Below are positions 50,327 through 57,114 of a stretch of DNA of 64,000 nucleotides, piece after piece; the stretch's first letter is position 1, and each line of letters begins with the position of its first letter. Origin of the DNA: Erwinia sp. JUb26 (GTDB lineage Bacteria > Pseudomonadota > Gammaproteobacteria > Enterobacterales > Enterobacteriaceae); contig NZ_RJVB01000007.1 of NCBI RefSeq assembly GCF_003751505.1, forward strand, positions 124,001 through 188,000, given 5' to 3'. The position numbers and the translations under genes were made by a program. The notes under the pieces are model-generated. The model saw only the letters and a program-made list of their open reading frames with translations. It was not told where the DNA came from and did not search any database.

Positions 50327-50440
50327 GGGGGCCCTGTTGGTTCTCCCGCAATGCTAATTTGTGAATTCGGTCAGGTCCGGAAGGAAGCAGCCGTAACAAA
50401 TGACGCGTGTGCCGGGATGTAGCTGGCAGGGCCCCCACCC
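50327..50440 (+). ncRNA. ffs: 4.5S RNA (signal recognition particle RNA)
   Basis: A 114-nt RNA matching bacterial small SRP RNA. The closing stem pairs GGGGGCCCTG with the 3' CAGGGCCCCC. The apical Ffh-binding region contains GGTCAGGTCCGGAAGGAAGC and the GTGCCGGGATG 3' arm. It pairs with Ffh to target inner-membrane proteins. The upstream element TTGATA (50286-50291) with a weak TTATCC (50309-50314) could be the promoter. The position next to atl is conserved. The 238-bp gap before it holds no other gene that I can support. Confidence 0.97.
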
Positions 50441-50565
50441 AATTCTGCCGTCCAAACGCCTCCATTATATTCAGCCACGCCGATAAACCTCTGAGACAAA
50501 CGTTGCAATACCCGTGTAGAACGGCATAGTTTCTCCTGTGTGATGTCATTACTAAGGAGATAAAA

Positions 50566-50985
50566 ATGCAAAAGATACTGTTAACAGGCCTGGTGCTGTG
50601 TTCATTATCCCTTCCTGCTCTCGCGGAGGATAATGTGGGTAAAGCGTTAGACAGCAAGCTGCAAACGTGTACGGCGAATGCGGAAAATACCCTGGCATCG
50701 GTTGAATGTTACAAGGTGGGACTGGCAGGGTGGGATGCGGAACTCAATAACCAGTACCGACTGCTGTTAGCCGATCAATCAGCGGAGTTTAAGGCTGCGA
50801 TGAAAACCTCGCAGGTTGCCTGGATCGCGTATCGGAATGCTTACATTAAGGCAATGCAAAGTTACTACCGACAGCAGCAGGGTACTATCTGGGGAATTAT
50901 CATGTCTGAGGCACAGCTACGCATCACGCGCGATAAAGCGATTGAACTCTACAAATTACGTAAGAGTACAAACCTCGAAGGTTAA
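50566..50985 (+). CDS. LprI/DUF1311-type periplasmic protein
   Basis: A 139-residue secreted protein with signal peptide about 1-20 (MQKILLTGLVLCSLSLPALA). The mature part matches the lysozyme-inhibitor LprI N-terminal (DUF1311) pattern: 'ECYKVGLAGWDAELNNQYRLLL', 'AAMKTSQVAWIAYRNAY' and 'GTIWGIIMSEAQLRITRDKAIEL', with two Cys (residues 36 and 48) that could pair. Some family members inhibit lysozyme; others have no known role. AAGGAG precedes the ATG. This gene is not at this position in E. coli, so it is accessory here. Confidence 0.82.
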   Translation: MQKILLTGLVLCSLSLPALAEDNVGKALDSKLQTCTANAENTLASVECYKVGLAGWDAELNNQYRLLLADQSAEFKAAMKTSQVAWIAYRNAYIKAMQSYYRQQQGTIWGIIMSEAQLRITRDKAIELYKLRKSTNLEG

Positions 50986-51179
50986 TTGTGAAGCGCTGGG
51001 ATTAATTAGAGTTTCAGTTCGATGCCCTGCGTATAGCAGACATCCTTTCCGTGCATTGACGGTTGATTCCAGTGAATTCTGATAGCATCTTTTCCGACGT
51101 TCTGCTGGCTGGACGTCGCCCGTTACGCCCAAACCAGCTCTGCCCACGCTACTCTATTAAAATCAAAACCATTTAAATG

Positions 51180-51398
51180 TCAGCGGACAAATTTCCACAC
51201 GGCAACAGGGACTTTGTCATAAAGTTTATTCATGGTGAGTTCTGCAAGACGATGGTCGGCTGCTGAATAAAATATAGCCAGTTCATCATCAGATAATTCG
51301 TACTTGTTCTTTTCAATCACGCGCTCAAGAGTGTCGATAGAACGACAGCGTCTGAGGCGCATCAGATAATCAGTTTTAGTTAAAAGTTTCTCAGTCAT
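51180..51398 (-). CDS. hha: Hemolysin expression-modulating protein Hha
   Basis: A small nucleoid-associated partner of H-NS, 72 residues, almost identical in size and sequence to E. coli Hha ('[32 protein letters not shown]' through '[14 protein letters not shown]'). With H-NS it silences AT-rich horizontally acquired genes. It forms an operon with tomB 27 bp upstream. In E. coli the pair is beside acrB; here about 5 kb of accessory DNA lies between. Confidence 0.97.
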   Translation of the reverse strand: MTEKLLTKTDYLMRLRRCRSIDTLERVIEKNKYELSDDELAIFYSAADHRLAELTMNKLYDKVPVAVWKFVR

Positions 51399-51425
51399 CA
51401 TTAAACCGTAAGGAGTAGTGGGTTA

Positions 51426-51806
51426 CTAAAAGGAATGGCTGGCCTGAATTTGGCCGGGCGCACACTCTTCTGCAAAAATGTTGAACAGGCGTTTTGCTGA
51501 TTTTTGCCAACGCTGAAGGTCCTGTGCATTAATGCCGTAGTTGCTGAATAACATAAAAGTATCATCGAGATAATCGTCAATCTGTCCAATCAGATCGGTA
51601 TCATCAACGTGCTTGATTTTGTAATTCATAGTAAAAGCAGCAATGTGCTCAATCAGGTCATTAAGCTGCAGGTTGATGGCTGAAGTAGGGTCGTTAACCC
51701 AGCCGTGATGGCTGTCGCCTAACGTTGCCATACTTTCATCATACAGGTTTTCACACAAGAATTTCAGCTGTGCAATATCATGCCTTCTCGGTGAGTATTC
51801 GTCCAT
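51426..51806 (-). CDS. tomB: Hha toxicity modulator TomB
   Basis: TomB is the antitoxin-like partner of Hha and affects biofilm formation. It has 126 residues (124 in E. coli). 'MDEYSPRRHDIAQLKFLCENLYDESM' and 'GWVNDPTSAINLQLNDLIEHIA' are family hallmarks. The ATG at 51806 is preferred over one five codons upstream; GAGGGGAAAAAG lies before it. It is the first gene of tomB-hha. Confidence 0.95.
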   Translation of the reverse strand: MDEYSPRRHDIAQLKFLCENLYDESMATLGDSHHGWVNDPTSAINLQLNDLIEHIAAFTMNYKIKHVDDTDLIGQIDDYLDDTFMLFSNYGINAQDLQRWQKSAKRLFNIFAEECAPGQIQASHSF

Positions 51807-51952
51807 CTTTTTCCCCTCCATCGCTAGAAAAACATGCTGATTAACAGCACTTTTATACTCGGTAGGCCAGGAAGTGATAATTACTCTTCAAATGAAACAT
51901 CTATTTAAAATATAACTTAGTTTCATTTTTTTGTTAACTGATTGACTGATTA

Positions 51953-52306
51953 TTACAATTCTTCCGACATGGAGTCCTGTTCGTTGTCAATGAAATCAAA
52001 CACCAATGCGCCATCTGCCAGGACAAAATTGACCGAGTTATTACTGGTTTCGTCTGAATCAATATCAAGGCAGGCATTGAAGACGTTCCAGAGGAAACTA
52101 TAGTTCATTTTATAACGTGATTGCCCCAGCTCTTCCAGGGAAATAACATTCAGAGTATTCGGAACATAACGGGCATTCGGGGAATACCACATCAAGTTGC
52201 CGACCAGATCTTCCTCTATTTTCGGAATGTTCTGTTTAATTTCCTCAATTAATTCTAGTGGAGTAATGTCACTTTGACGATTTTTTAATGGTAAAGTTCT
52301 GTGCAT
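51953..52306 (-). CDS. Unrecognised AT-rich gene upstream of tomB
   Basis: A 117-residue acidic protein that I do not recognise. It has no signal peptide or membrane helix. Features are a helical, charged N-terminal part ('TPLELIEEIKQNIPKIEEDLVGNLMWYSP'), then 'LGQSRYKMNYSFLWNVFNACLDIDSDE', and an acidic end 'FIDNEQDSMSEEL'. GGAG lies 7 bp before the ATG, supporting translation. Local base composition is clearly more AT-rich than the surrounding genome, which suggests horizontal origin and possible H-NS/Hha control. It is on the same strand as tomB-hha, about 146 bp upstream. Confidence 0.65.
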   Translation of the reverse strand: MHRTLPLKNRQSDITPLELIEEIKQNIPKIEEDLVGNLMWYSPNARYVPNTLNVISLEELGQSRYKMNYSFLWNVFNACLDIDSDETSNNSVNFVLADGALVFDFIDNEQDSMSEEL

Positions 52307-52415
52307 TTTTTACTCCGAAGTTAATTATTGCTAATAAAGATGACGCATTTTTACAGCAAAACCCTAGCCTGTGTCATTCTGGTTTAGTCTATCGTTATGA
52401 TTTGTCAATTGATTG

Positions 52416-52523
52416 TTATTTCATATTGCGCATCTTTTCTTTGAGTCGCTTCACGCTTGTTGAATTTTCTTTATATAAATCATCGCACAGTTCGTCACGG
52501 CATAATGTAATACTTAGATACAT
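52416..52523 (-). CDS. Possible 35-residue small ORF (tentative)
   Basis: A short frame encodes a charged peptide starting MYLSITLCRDELCDDLYKEN and ending in KRLKEKMRNMK. There is only a weak ribosome site. It sits in an AT-rich gap upstream of the unrecognised gene, same strand. It could be chance. The rest of 52307-52560 shows nothing else. Confidence 0.25.
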   Translation of the reverse strand: MYLSITLCRDELCDDLYKENSTSVKRLKEKMRNMK

Positions 52524-52560
52524 TTTAATCTTATCAATTCGCCAATTTTAGCAGTAGATT

Positions 52561-52577
52561 GTTGTTATGTTATAACA
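52561..52577. promoter_or_regulatory. Zur-box-like palindrome before the metal ABC transporter
   Basis: TTGTTATG-T-TATAACAT aligns with the enterobacterial Zur half-sites ATGTTATA-N-TATAACAT at 14 of 16 positions. It lies immediately upstream of the small ORF and the ABC transporter. A second, better copy lies before rpmE2 at 57011-57027. Confidence 0.75.
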
Positions 52578-52582
52578 TATTG

Positions 52583-52720
52583 AATGATGCTATGCGCTAC
52601 CCTTCCTCTTCTTTTTCTCGATTTGGCACCCTGTTCAGCTGGCCAGCATGGTTACGAATGGCGTTAACACTCGCGCTAGTCGTGCTGCTGATGCTGATGA
52701 CTGAATGGGCGGCCGCCTGA
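52583..52720 (+). CDS. Small membrane protein coupled to the metal ABC transporter (tentative)
   Basis: A frame ending at TGA 52718-52720 encodes about 45 residues, with ATG candidates at 52583 and 52586. The C-terminal half has an obvious membrane helix ('MALTLALVVLLMLMTEWAAA') after an aromatic stretch ('LFSWPAWLR'). Its stop overlaps the ATPase ATG (TGATG), the usual sign of translational coupling. No clear ribosome site precedes it, and the start lies only a few bases after the Zur box, so the message could be leaderless or the start could differ. The exact N-terminus is uncertain. Confidence 0.45.
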   Translation, partial: NDAMRYPSSSFSRFGTLFSWPAWLRMALTLALVVLLMLMTEWAAA

Positions 52721-53409
52721 TGATAACCCTGAATAAGTTAATTGTCGGCTACCAGCAGCGCGCAGTGACGCCTGAGCTGGTCGGCGAGTTTACCCAGGGC
52801 AGTATGACGGCGCTGGTTGGCGACAACGGCAGCGGCAAATCAACGCTGCTGAAAACCCTGTGTGGGATGATCCCACCGGTGAGCGGCAGTATCAGCCTGC
52901 CGACACCGCGCCCGACGATTGCCTGGCTACCGCAGCATGCTGAACTTGAAAAAACCTTTCCCCTGACCGTATTCGATCTGGTGGCGATGGGCTTCTGGCG
53001 CCAGTGCGGCTGGTTTGGCGGGATTAATCGCCAGCAGCGCAGGCAGGTGCTTGAAGCACTGGAGCGCGTCCGCATGCTGCCGTTTGTCGATGCGTCACCG
53101 GGTACGCTGTCCGGCGGCCAGTTGCAGCGCGTGCTGTTTGCCCGGCTGCTGATTCAGGATGCCGAATTACTGCTGCTGGATGAGCCGTTTAGCGGCGTCG
53201 ACAGCGACACCATCGCTCTGCTGATCGAGCTACTGGCGGAGCGCCACCGCGCAGGCTGCACGCTGATTGTCGTGCTGCACGATATGGCGACGGTCGCGAA
53301 TCATTTTCCTCAGGTACTGCGTTTGAAAGCGAACCACAGCGAATGGTCCTGCCGCACCTGCGGCGTCACCGGACTGAATTTTTCCCGCAGCGGGGAGGCA
53401 CGAGCATGA
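52720..53409 (+). CDS. Metal (zinc/manganese-type) ABC transporter ATPase
   Basis: The ATP-binding subunit of a cluster 9 (ZnuC/AztA-like) importer, 229 residues. Walker A is 'GDNGSGKSTLL' near 37, the Q-loop region is 'IAWLPQHAELEKTFPLTVFDLVAMG', the signature 'LSGGQLQRVLFARLL' and Walker B 'LLLLDEPFSGVD'. The ATG at 52720 is used; an in-frame ATG five codons earlier lies in the small ORF. Its stop overlaps the permease start (ATGA). It is distinct from the main znuC, which in related genomes sits with znuA and znuB elsewhere. Confidence 0.92.
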   Translation: MITLNKLIVGYQQRAVTPELVGEFTQGSMTALVGDNGSGKSTLLKTLCGMIPPVSGSISLPTPRPTIAWLPQHAELEKTFPLTVFDLVAMGFWRQCGWFGGINRQQRRQVLEALERVRMLPFVDASPGTLSGGQLQRVLFARLLIQDAELLLLDEPFSGVDSDTIALLIELLAERHRAGCTLIVVLHDMATVANHFPQVLRLKANHSEWSCRTCGVTGLNFSRSGEARA

Positions 53410-54269
53410 TGCTGATTGAGCCGTTTATAGAATTTGGTTTCATGCGTCGTGCGTTGGTGGCCTGTGTCGCTCTCTCACTGAGTGCAACGCCGCTCGGGGT
53501 GTTTTTACTGCTACGGCGTATGAGCCTGGTTGGCGACGCGTTATCGCACGCCGTTCTGCCGGGGGCGGCAATTGGCTATCTGATTTCAGGGCTGTCGCTG
53601 GTGGCGATGGGGATCGGCGGCGCGATTGCCGGGCTGACGGTGGCCTTGCTCTCCGGTGCGGTCAGCCGCTACACGCCGCTGCGGGAGGATGCCAGCTTTG
53701 CCGGCTTCTATCTTGGGTCGCTGGCATTAGGGGTGACGCTGGTGTCGCTGCGCGGTTCCAGCGTCGACCTGCTGCACGTGCTGTTTGGCTCCCTGCTGGC
53801 CGTTGATGCCCCCTCCATTCTACTGGTCAGCAGTATCAGCGGCATCTCTCTGCTGGTACTGGCATTAATTTATCGCCCGCTGGTGATCGATGCGTTTGAC
53901 CCGACGTTTCTGGCGGCGCAGAACCGCTGGACCTCACCGCTGGTCCACGGAATTTTTCTGGTGCTGGTGGTGATTAATCTGGTTGCCGGTTTCCAGGTGC
54001 TGGGGACGTTAATGAGCGTTGGCCTGATGATGCTGCCTGCTGCCAGCGCCCGCTTCTGGAGCCGGCATCTCTCCGGCACCCTCGCAGCAGCCATGCTGCT
54101 GGCGACATTCGCAAGTTTCATCGGCCTTTGCGCCTCATTTTACCTCTCGCTGCCTGCCGGGCCTGCGGTGGTTCTGAGTGCGGCGGTGCTGTTCTTTATC
54201 TCAATTTTATTTGGACCCTGCGGCGGTATTTTTTCCGGACGCAGAATATTGTCTATGGCGAAGGAGTAA
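53406..54269 (+). CDS. Metal ABC transporter permease
   Basis: A ZnuB/AztB-type permease of 287 residues with about eight helices. 'GVFLLLRRMSLVGDALSHAVLPGAAIGYLISG' is the family signature containing the ATPase-contact region. 'NLVAGFQVLGTLMSVGLMMLPAASARFW' closes the second half. ATG at 53406 overlaps the ATPase stop, and the substrate-binding gene starts 4 bp after its stop, so the three are one operon. Confidence 0.92.
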   Translation: MMLIEPFIEFGFMRRALVACVALSLSATPLGVFLLLRRMSLVGDALSHAVLPGAAIGYLISGLSLVAMGIGGAIAGLTVALLSGAVSRYTPLREDASFAGFYLGSLALGVTLVSLRGSSVDLLHVLFGSLLAVDAPSILLVSSISGISLLVLALIYRPLVIDAFDPTFLAAQNRWTSPLVHGIFLVLVVINLVAGFQVLGTLMSVGLMMLPAASARFWSRHLSGTLAAAMLLATFASFIGLCASFYLSLPAGPAVVLSAAVLFFISILFGPCGGIFSGRRILSMAKE

Positions 54270-54273
54270 AAAT

Positions 54274-55152
54274 ATGCAGAAGTTACCTTTGGTGCTGGCC
54301 CTGTCAGCCCTCTTAACCGCCCCGGCGGTGATGGCAAAAACGGTACAGGCCGTTGCCAGCTTTAGCGTGCTGGCCGATATCGTGCAAAACGTCGGCGGTG
54401 AGCACGTAGTGGTGAAAAGTCTGGTCGGGCCGAATGGCGATCCGCACAGCTTTGAACCGACGCCAAAGGACAGTCAGTCGCTGGCTCATGCCGATTTGGT
54501 ATTCGTCAGCGGCCTGGGGATGGAAGGATGGATGGATCGCCTGATTACCTCTTCTGGTTATAAAGGCCAGACCGTTGTCGCTTCCAGTGGAATCAATACG
54601 CGAAAAATGGAAGAGGATGGCAAAACGATCACCGATCCTCATGCGTGGAACAGCATGCAGAACGGCGTCGTCTACGCCACTAACGTGATGAACGCGCTGA
54701 TCGCCGCCGACCCGGCCGATGCCGCCTATTTCCGCCAGCAGGGCGGTGCCTACATCGAGCAGTTGAAAAAGCTGGATAGCTGGGCGCAGCAGGAGTTTGC
54801 GCAGATCCCGCAATCCAGGCGTAAGGTCTTAACCAGTCATGATGCCTTTGGCTATTTCGGCCAGCGCTACGGCGTCAGCTTCCTCTCGCCTGTAGGATTC
54901 TCAACGGAGTCTGAGGCCAGTGCATCGGATGTGGCCGCGCTGATTACGCAGCTGAAAAAAGAGAAGATTAACGCCTGGTTTATTGAAAACCAGACCGATC
55001 CTCGTCTGGTTAAACAGATCGCCTCTGCCACCGGCGCTAAGCAGGGTGGAGAACTGTATCCGGAAGCATTAACGGAGAAGGGCGGAGAAGCGGACAGCTA
55101 CGTCGCCGCATTTAAGCATAACGTCACGGCAATCGTTGCCAGCATGAAGTAA
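54274..55152 (+). CDS. Metal ABC transporter substrate-binding protein (AztC/ZnuA-like)
   Basis: A periplasmic metal-binding lipid-free protein of 292 residues with a signal peptide about 1-21 (MQKLPLVLALSALLTAPAVM then AK). Likely metal ligands are the His in 'NGDPHSFEPTP', the His in 'TDPHAWNS', the His in 'LTSHDAFGYFG' and an acidic residue near 'ENQTDPRL'. The long His-rich loop of ZnuA is missing, which is closer to AztC-type proteins. AAGGAG precedes the ATG. The upstream Zur box makes zinc the probable substrate. Confidence 0.92.
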   Translation: MQKLPLVLALSALLTAPAVMAKTVQAVASFSVLADIVQNVGGEHVVVKSLVGPNGDPHSFEPTPKDSQSLAHADLVFVSGLGMEGWMDRLITSSGYKGQTVVASSGINTRKMEEDGKTITDPHAWNSMQNGVVYATNVMNALIAADPADAAYFRQQGGAYIEQLKKLDSWAQQEFAQIPQSRRKVLTSHDAFGYFGQRYGVSFLSPVGFSTESEASASDVAALITQLKKEKINAWFIENQTDPRLVKQIASATGAKQGGELYPEALTEKGGEADSYVAAFKHNVTAIVASMK

Positions 55153-55195
55153 ATAGCGAAGCGGATCGCCTGACGATCCGCCTTACTCCCATCGA

Positions 55196-56233
55196 TCAGA
55201 ATGTACGATGGTAGTTGATCAGCGGCAGTACCGGAACGGTAGCATTGGTCGCAATATTGATCACCCCAATCTGCAGTCCTTCAAGATGTTTGGTGGCATT
55301 AACCAGGCCAATCTGGAACGAGGTGCTGTCGGAGTAGTTGAAGGCACCAATATCCGCGTTGGTGAACCCCGTCGAGGCGTTGACGGCACCAACGTTCATA
55401 CCGTTGACGTTATGGGCTACGTTAACCACGCCGATGTTTCCTCCCTGCACATCGTTTGTCCTGTTGACCAGGCCAATGTTGGCACCCTGCACGTTATGTG
55501 ACATGTTGAAGGCAGCGAAGTTAACCCCCACCGTATCCTGAGACAGATTATACAGCGGCGCCAGGTTCAAACCGGTCACGTTGCCTGAGACGTTGACCAG
55601 GCCGAGGTTAATCCCCTCGATATCACCTTCACTCCAGTTGCCGAGTGCGCCAATATTGACACCTTTAGTATTGCCGCTATGGTTCAGCGCGGTGAGGTTA
55701 ATCCCGGTACTGTCTTTTTGCGTCCAGTTAACCGTCGCGACGTTTATCCCATCTCTGTTTTCTGCGGTATAGTTCCCCAACAGGCCGATATTCAACCCTT
55801 TCATACTTCCCGTCTGGGTAATGATGCCGAAGTTTGCCCCCGTAACGCTTTTTGCCGCACTGTACAGACCAAGGTTAACCCCGCTCAGATCGCCCACCTT
55901 GTTTCCCAGGCCGATGTTAACACCGTTATCCCATCCGCCATGCCAGTTAAACAGACCGATAGCCATACCATTCATGCCGTTGCGAATATGCGAACCGGCA
56001 ACGGCACCGAGCTGCAACCCGTTTAGCTGCTCCAGTTCACCGTATCCCAGGATCGGCAGATCAAAGCCGTTGACGGTCCCGGTATCACTGTAGAGGAAGC
56101 TTCCGTGAAAACCGTTTACCTCGTTATCATCTGGCAAATTATTGAAGGAGGAGAGTTGAATGGGGGTCGATGCCATGCTGGCCGCGGAAAACATAACGCA
56201 TGACAAGGCTAATGCTAATGTTGAACGTTTCAT
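55196..56233 (-). CDS. Secreted repeat protein, probable beta-solenoid
   Basis: A 345-residue secreted protein with signal peptide about 1-21 (MKRSTLALALSCVMFSAASM then AS). From about residue 75 to 330 it consists of about 15 imperfect repeats of 13-16 residues with the core G-x-N-[ILVF]-[GA]-x-x-N, for example 'GVNLGLYSA', 'GLNIGLLGN', 'GANIGLVNR' and 'GMNVGAVNA'. Such spacing suggests a beta-solenoid or a long beta-sheet stack. The protein ends in 'LPLINYHRTF', with a terminal Phe as in many outer-membrane proteins. Related surface-repeat families exist, but I cannot name a function. It converges with the metal transporter (43-bp gap), and AGGG precedes the ATG. Confidence 0.8.
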   Translation of the reverse strand: MKRSTLALALSCVMFSAASMASTPIQLSSFNNLPDDNEVNGFHGSFLYSDTGTVNGFDLPILGYGELEQLNGLQLGAVAGSHIRNGMNGMAIGLFNWHGGWDNGVNIGLGNKVGDLSGVNLGLYSAAKSVTGANFGIITQTGSMKGLNIGLLGNYTAENRDGINVATVNWTQKDSTGINLTALNHSGNTKGVNIGALGNWSEGDIEGINLGLVNVSGNVTGLNLAPLYNLSQDTVGVNFAAFNMSHNVQGANIGLVNRTNDVQGGNIGVVNVAHNVNGMNVGAVNASTGFTNADIGAFNYSDSTSFQIGLVNATKHLEGLQIGVINIATNATVPVLPLINYHRTF

Positions 56234-56534
56234 TGTGATATCCCTATTTAATTATGATGCGTAACATTTTGAATGACAGGGTTTTATAGATTCTGTGCCA
56301 CTACACAGCAGCAATCATCAAATATCGACGTTATCGTCGTGATAAGGCGATTGGATGATGATGAGCTTTATATAACTTACTGTTTTTATAGTGAATTCTT
56401 TGACATAAAATGCGGGGGGATACCGTCTTGATAAAAGGTTTTTTCACGATTAAAGCGGGTTAAATAAATGTATTTACAAGATAATTTTATTCTTGTGCAA
56501 TGATATTGCTTACCAATAAAAATAAACGCATACA
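56234..56534. other. AT-rich gap upstream of the repeat protein
   Basis: About 300 bp with no supported gene. It must hold the promoter of the repeat protein. A small hairpin CGACG-ttat-CGTCG is near 56327-56340. The composition is strongly AT-rich, compatible with H-NS binding. Confidence 0.5.
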
Positions 56535-56566
56535 AAAAAGGCGAATCAATGAATGATTCGCCTCGG
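56535..56566 (-). terminator. Terminator of rpmE2-rpmJ2
   Basis: Read on the minus strand: GAGGCGAATCATT-cattGATTCGCC followed by TTTTTTG. It lies just after the rpmJ2 stop. Confidence 0.85.
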
Positions 56567-56582
56567 CATAGTACGATTATTA

Positions 56583-56723
56583 TTAACGTTTTTTCTTTCT
56601 GCCCTGCACGGCTTTGAAGCGCGGGTTGCTTTTACATATGACAAACACCCGGCCATGGCGGCGCACGACTTTGCAATCTTTATGGCGTTTCTTGGCTGAT
56701 GCCAGTGAGCTCAATACCTGCAT
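56583..56723 (-). CDS. rpmJ2: Ribosomal protein L36 paralogue, C-minus type
   Basis: A 46-residue L36B (YkgO-type) protein. The sequence runs [20 protein letters not shown] to '[15 protein letters not shown]', keeping only two of the zinc-ribbon Cys, so it can replace zinc-binding L36 when zinc is scarce. It is 9 bp downstream of rpmE2 in the same operon. Confidence 0.95.
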   Translation of the reverse strand: MQVLSSLASAKKRHKDCKVVRRHGRVFVICKSNPRFKAVQGRKKKR

Positions 56724-56732
56724 TGGGATCCC

Positions 56733-56993
56733 TTACTTTTTCATGACGTTAAGAATGCCGCCAAAGCGCTGACTGAAGCGCGCTGCGCTGCCTTCTTTAG
56801 AGAAGTCTTTCTGTTTACCGGTGTAGTAAACGTGTGAGGCTGAAGACACATCCAGCGTCACGTAAGGCATGACTTTTCCTTCATGCTCGATGGTACGGTC
56901 GGTTTTGATGGTGGACCCTACCACAAAGTAAGTATCGGCCGTGGTGTCATGGAACACCACCTGACGGTAGGCAGGATGAATACCCTGTTTCAT
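56733..56993 (-). CDS. rpmE2: Ribosomal protein L31 type B (zinc-free)
   Basis: An 86-residue L31B (YkgM-type) protein containing no Cys, so it needs no zinc. Under zinc limitation it displaces the zinc-containing L31, freeing zinc. Motifs are '[31 protein letters not shown]' and 'SHVYYTGKQ'. GGAG precedes the ATG and a near-perfect Zur box lies 18 bp upstream. It is the first gene of the rpmE2-rpmJ2 operon. Confidence 0.97.
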   Translation of the reverse strand: MKQGIHPAYRQVVFHDTTADTYFVVGSTIKTDRTIEHEGKVMPYVTLDVSSASHVYYTGKQKDFSKEGSAARFSQRFGGILNVMKK

Positions 56994-57010
56994 CGTTCAC
57001 TCCATTTGTT

Positions 57011-57027
57011 ATGTTATACTATAACAT
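57011..57027. promoter_or_regulatory. Zur box before rpmE2-rpmJ2
   Basis: ATGTTATA-C-TATAACAT, a perfect 17-bp palindrome identical to the enterobacterial Zur consensus core. Zur with zinc bound would repress the operon. Confidence 0.88.
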
Positions 57028-57061
57028 TAGTATGCGCCGACGCTTTTCAAATTGCAACTGC

Positions 57062-57092
57062 AAAAAAAAGAGGCCGCACAGGGCGGCCTCTT
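57062..57092 (-). terminator. acrB terminator
   Basis: On the minus strand: AAGAGGCCGC-cctgt-GCGGCCTCTT followed by a T-run, about 22 bp after the acrB stop. Confidence 0.9.
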
Positions 57093-57114
57093 AATCGTTT
57101 TCGACGGATGTCGA

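Noticed and set aside
50151..50422. Short plus-strand frames across the ffs region
   Set aside because: They overlap the 4.5S RNA gene and its promoter; the RNA is the supported feature.
52288..52551. 87-residue plus-strand frame upstream of the Zur box
   Set aside because: It overlaps the 5' end of the better supported minus-strand gene and shows the biased composition of a chance frame in AT-rich DNA.
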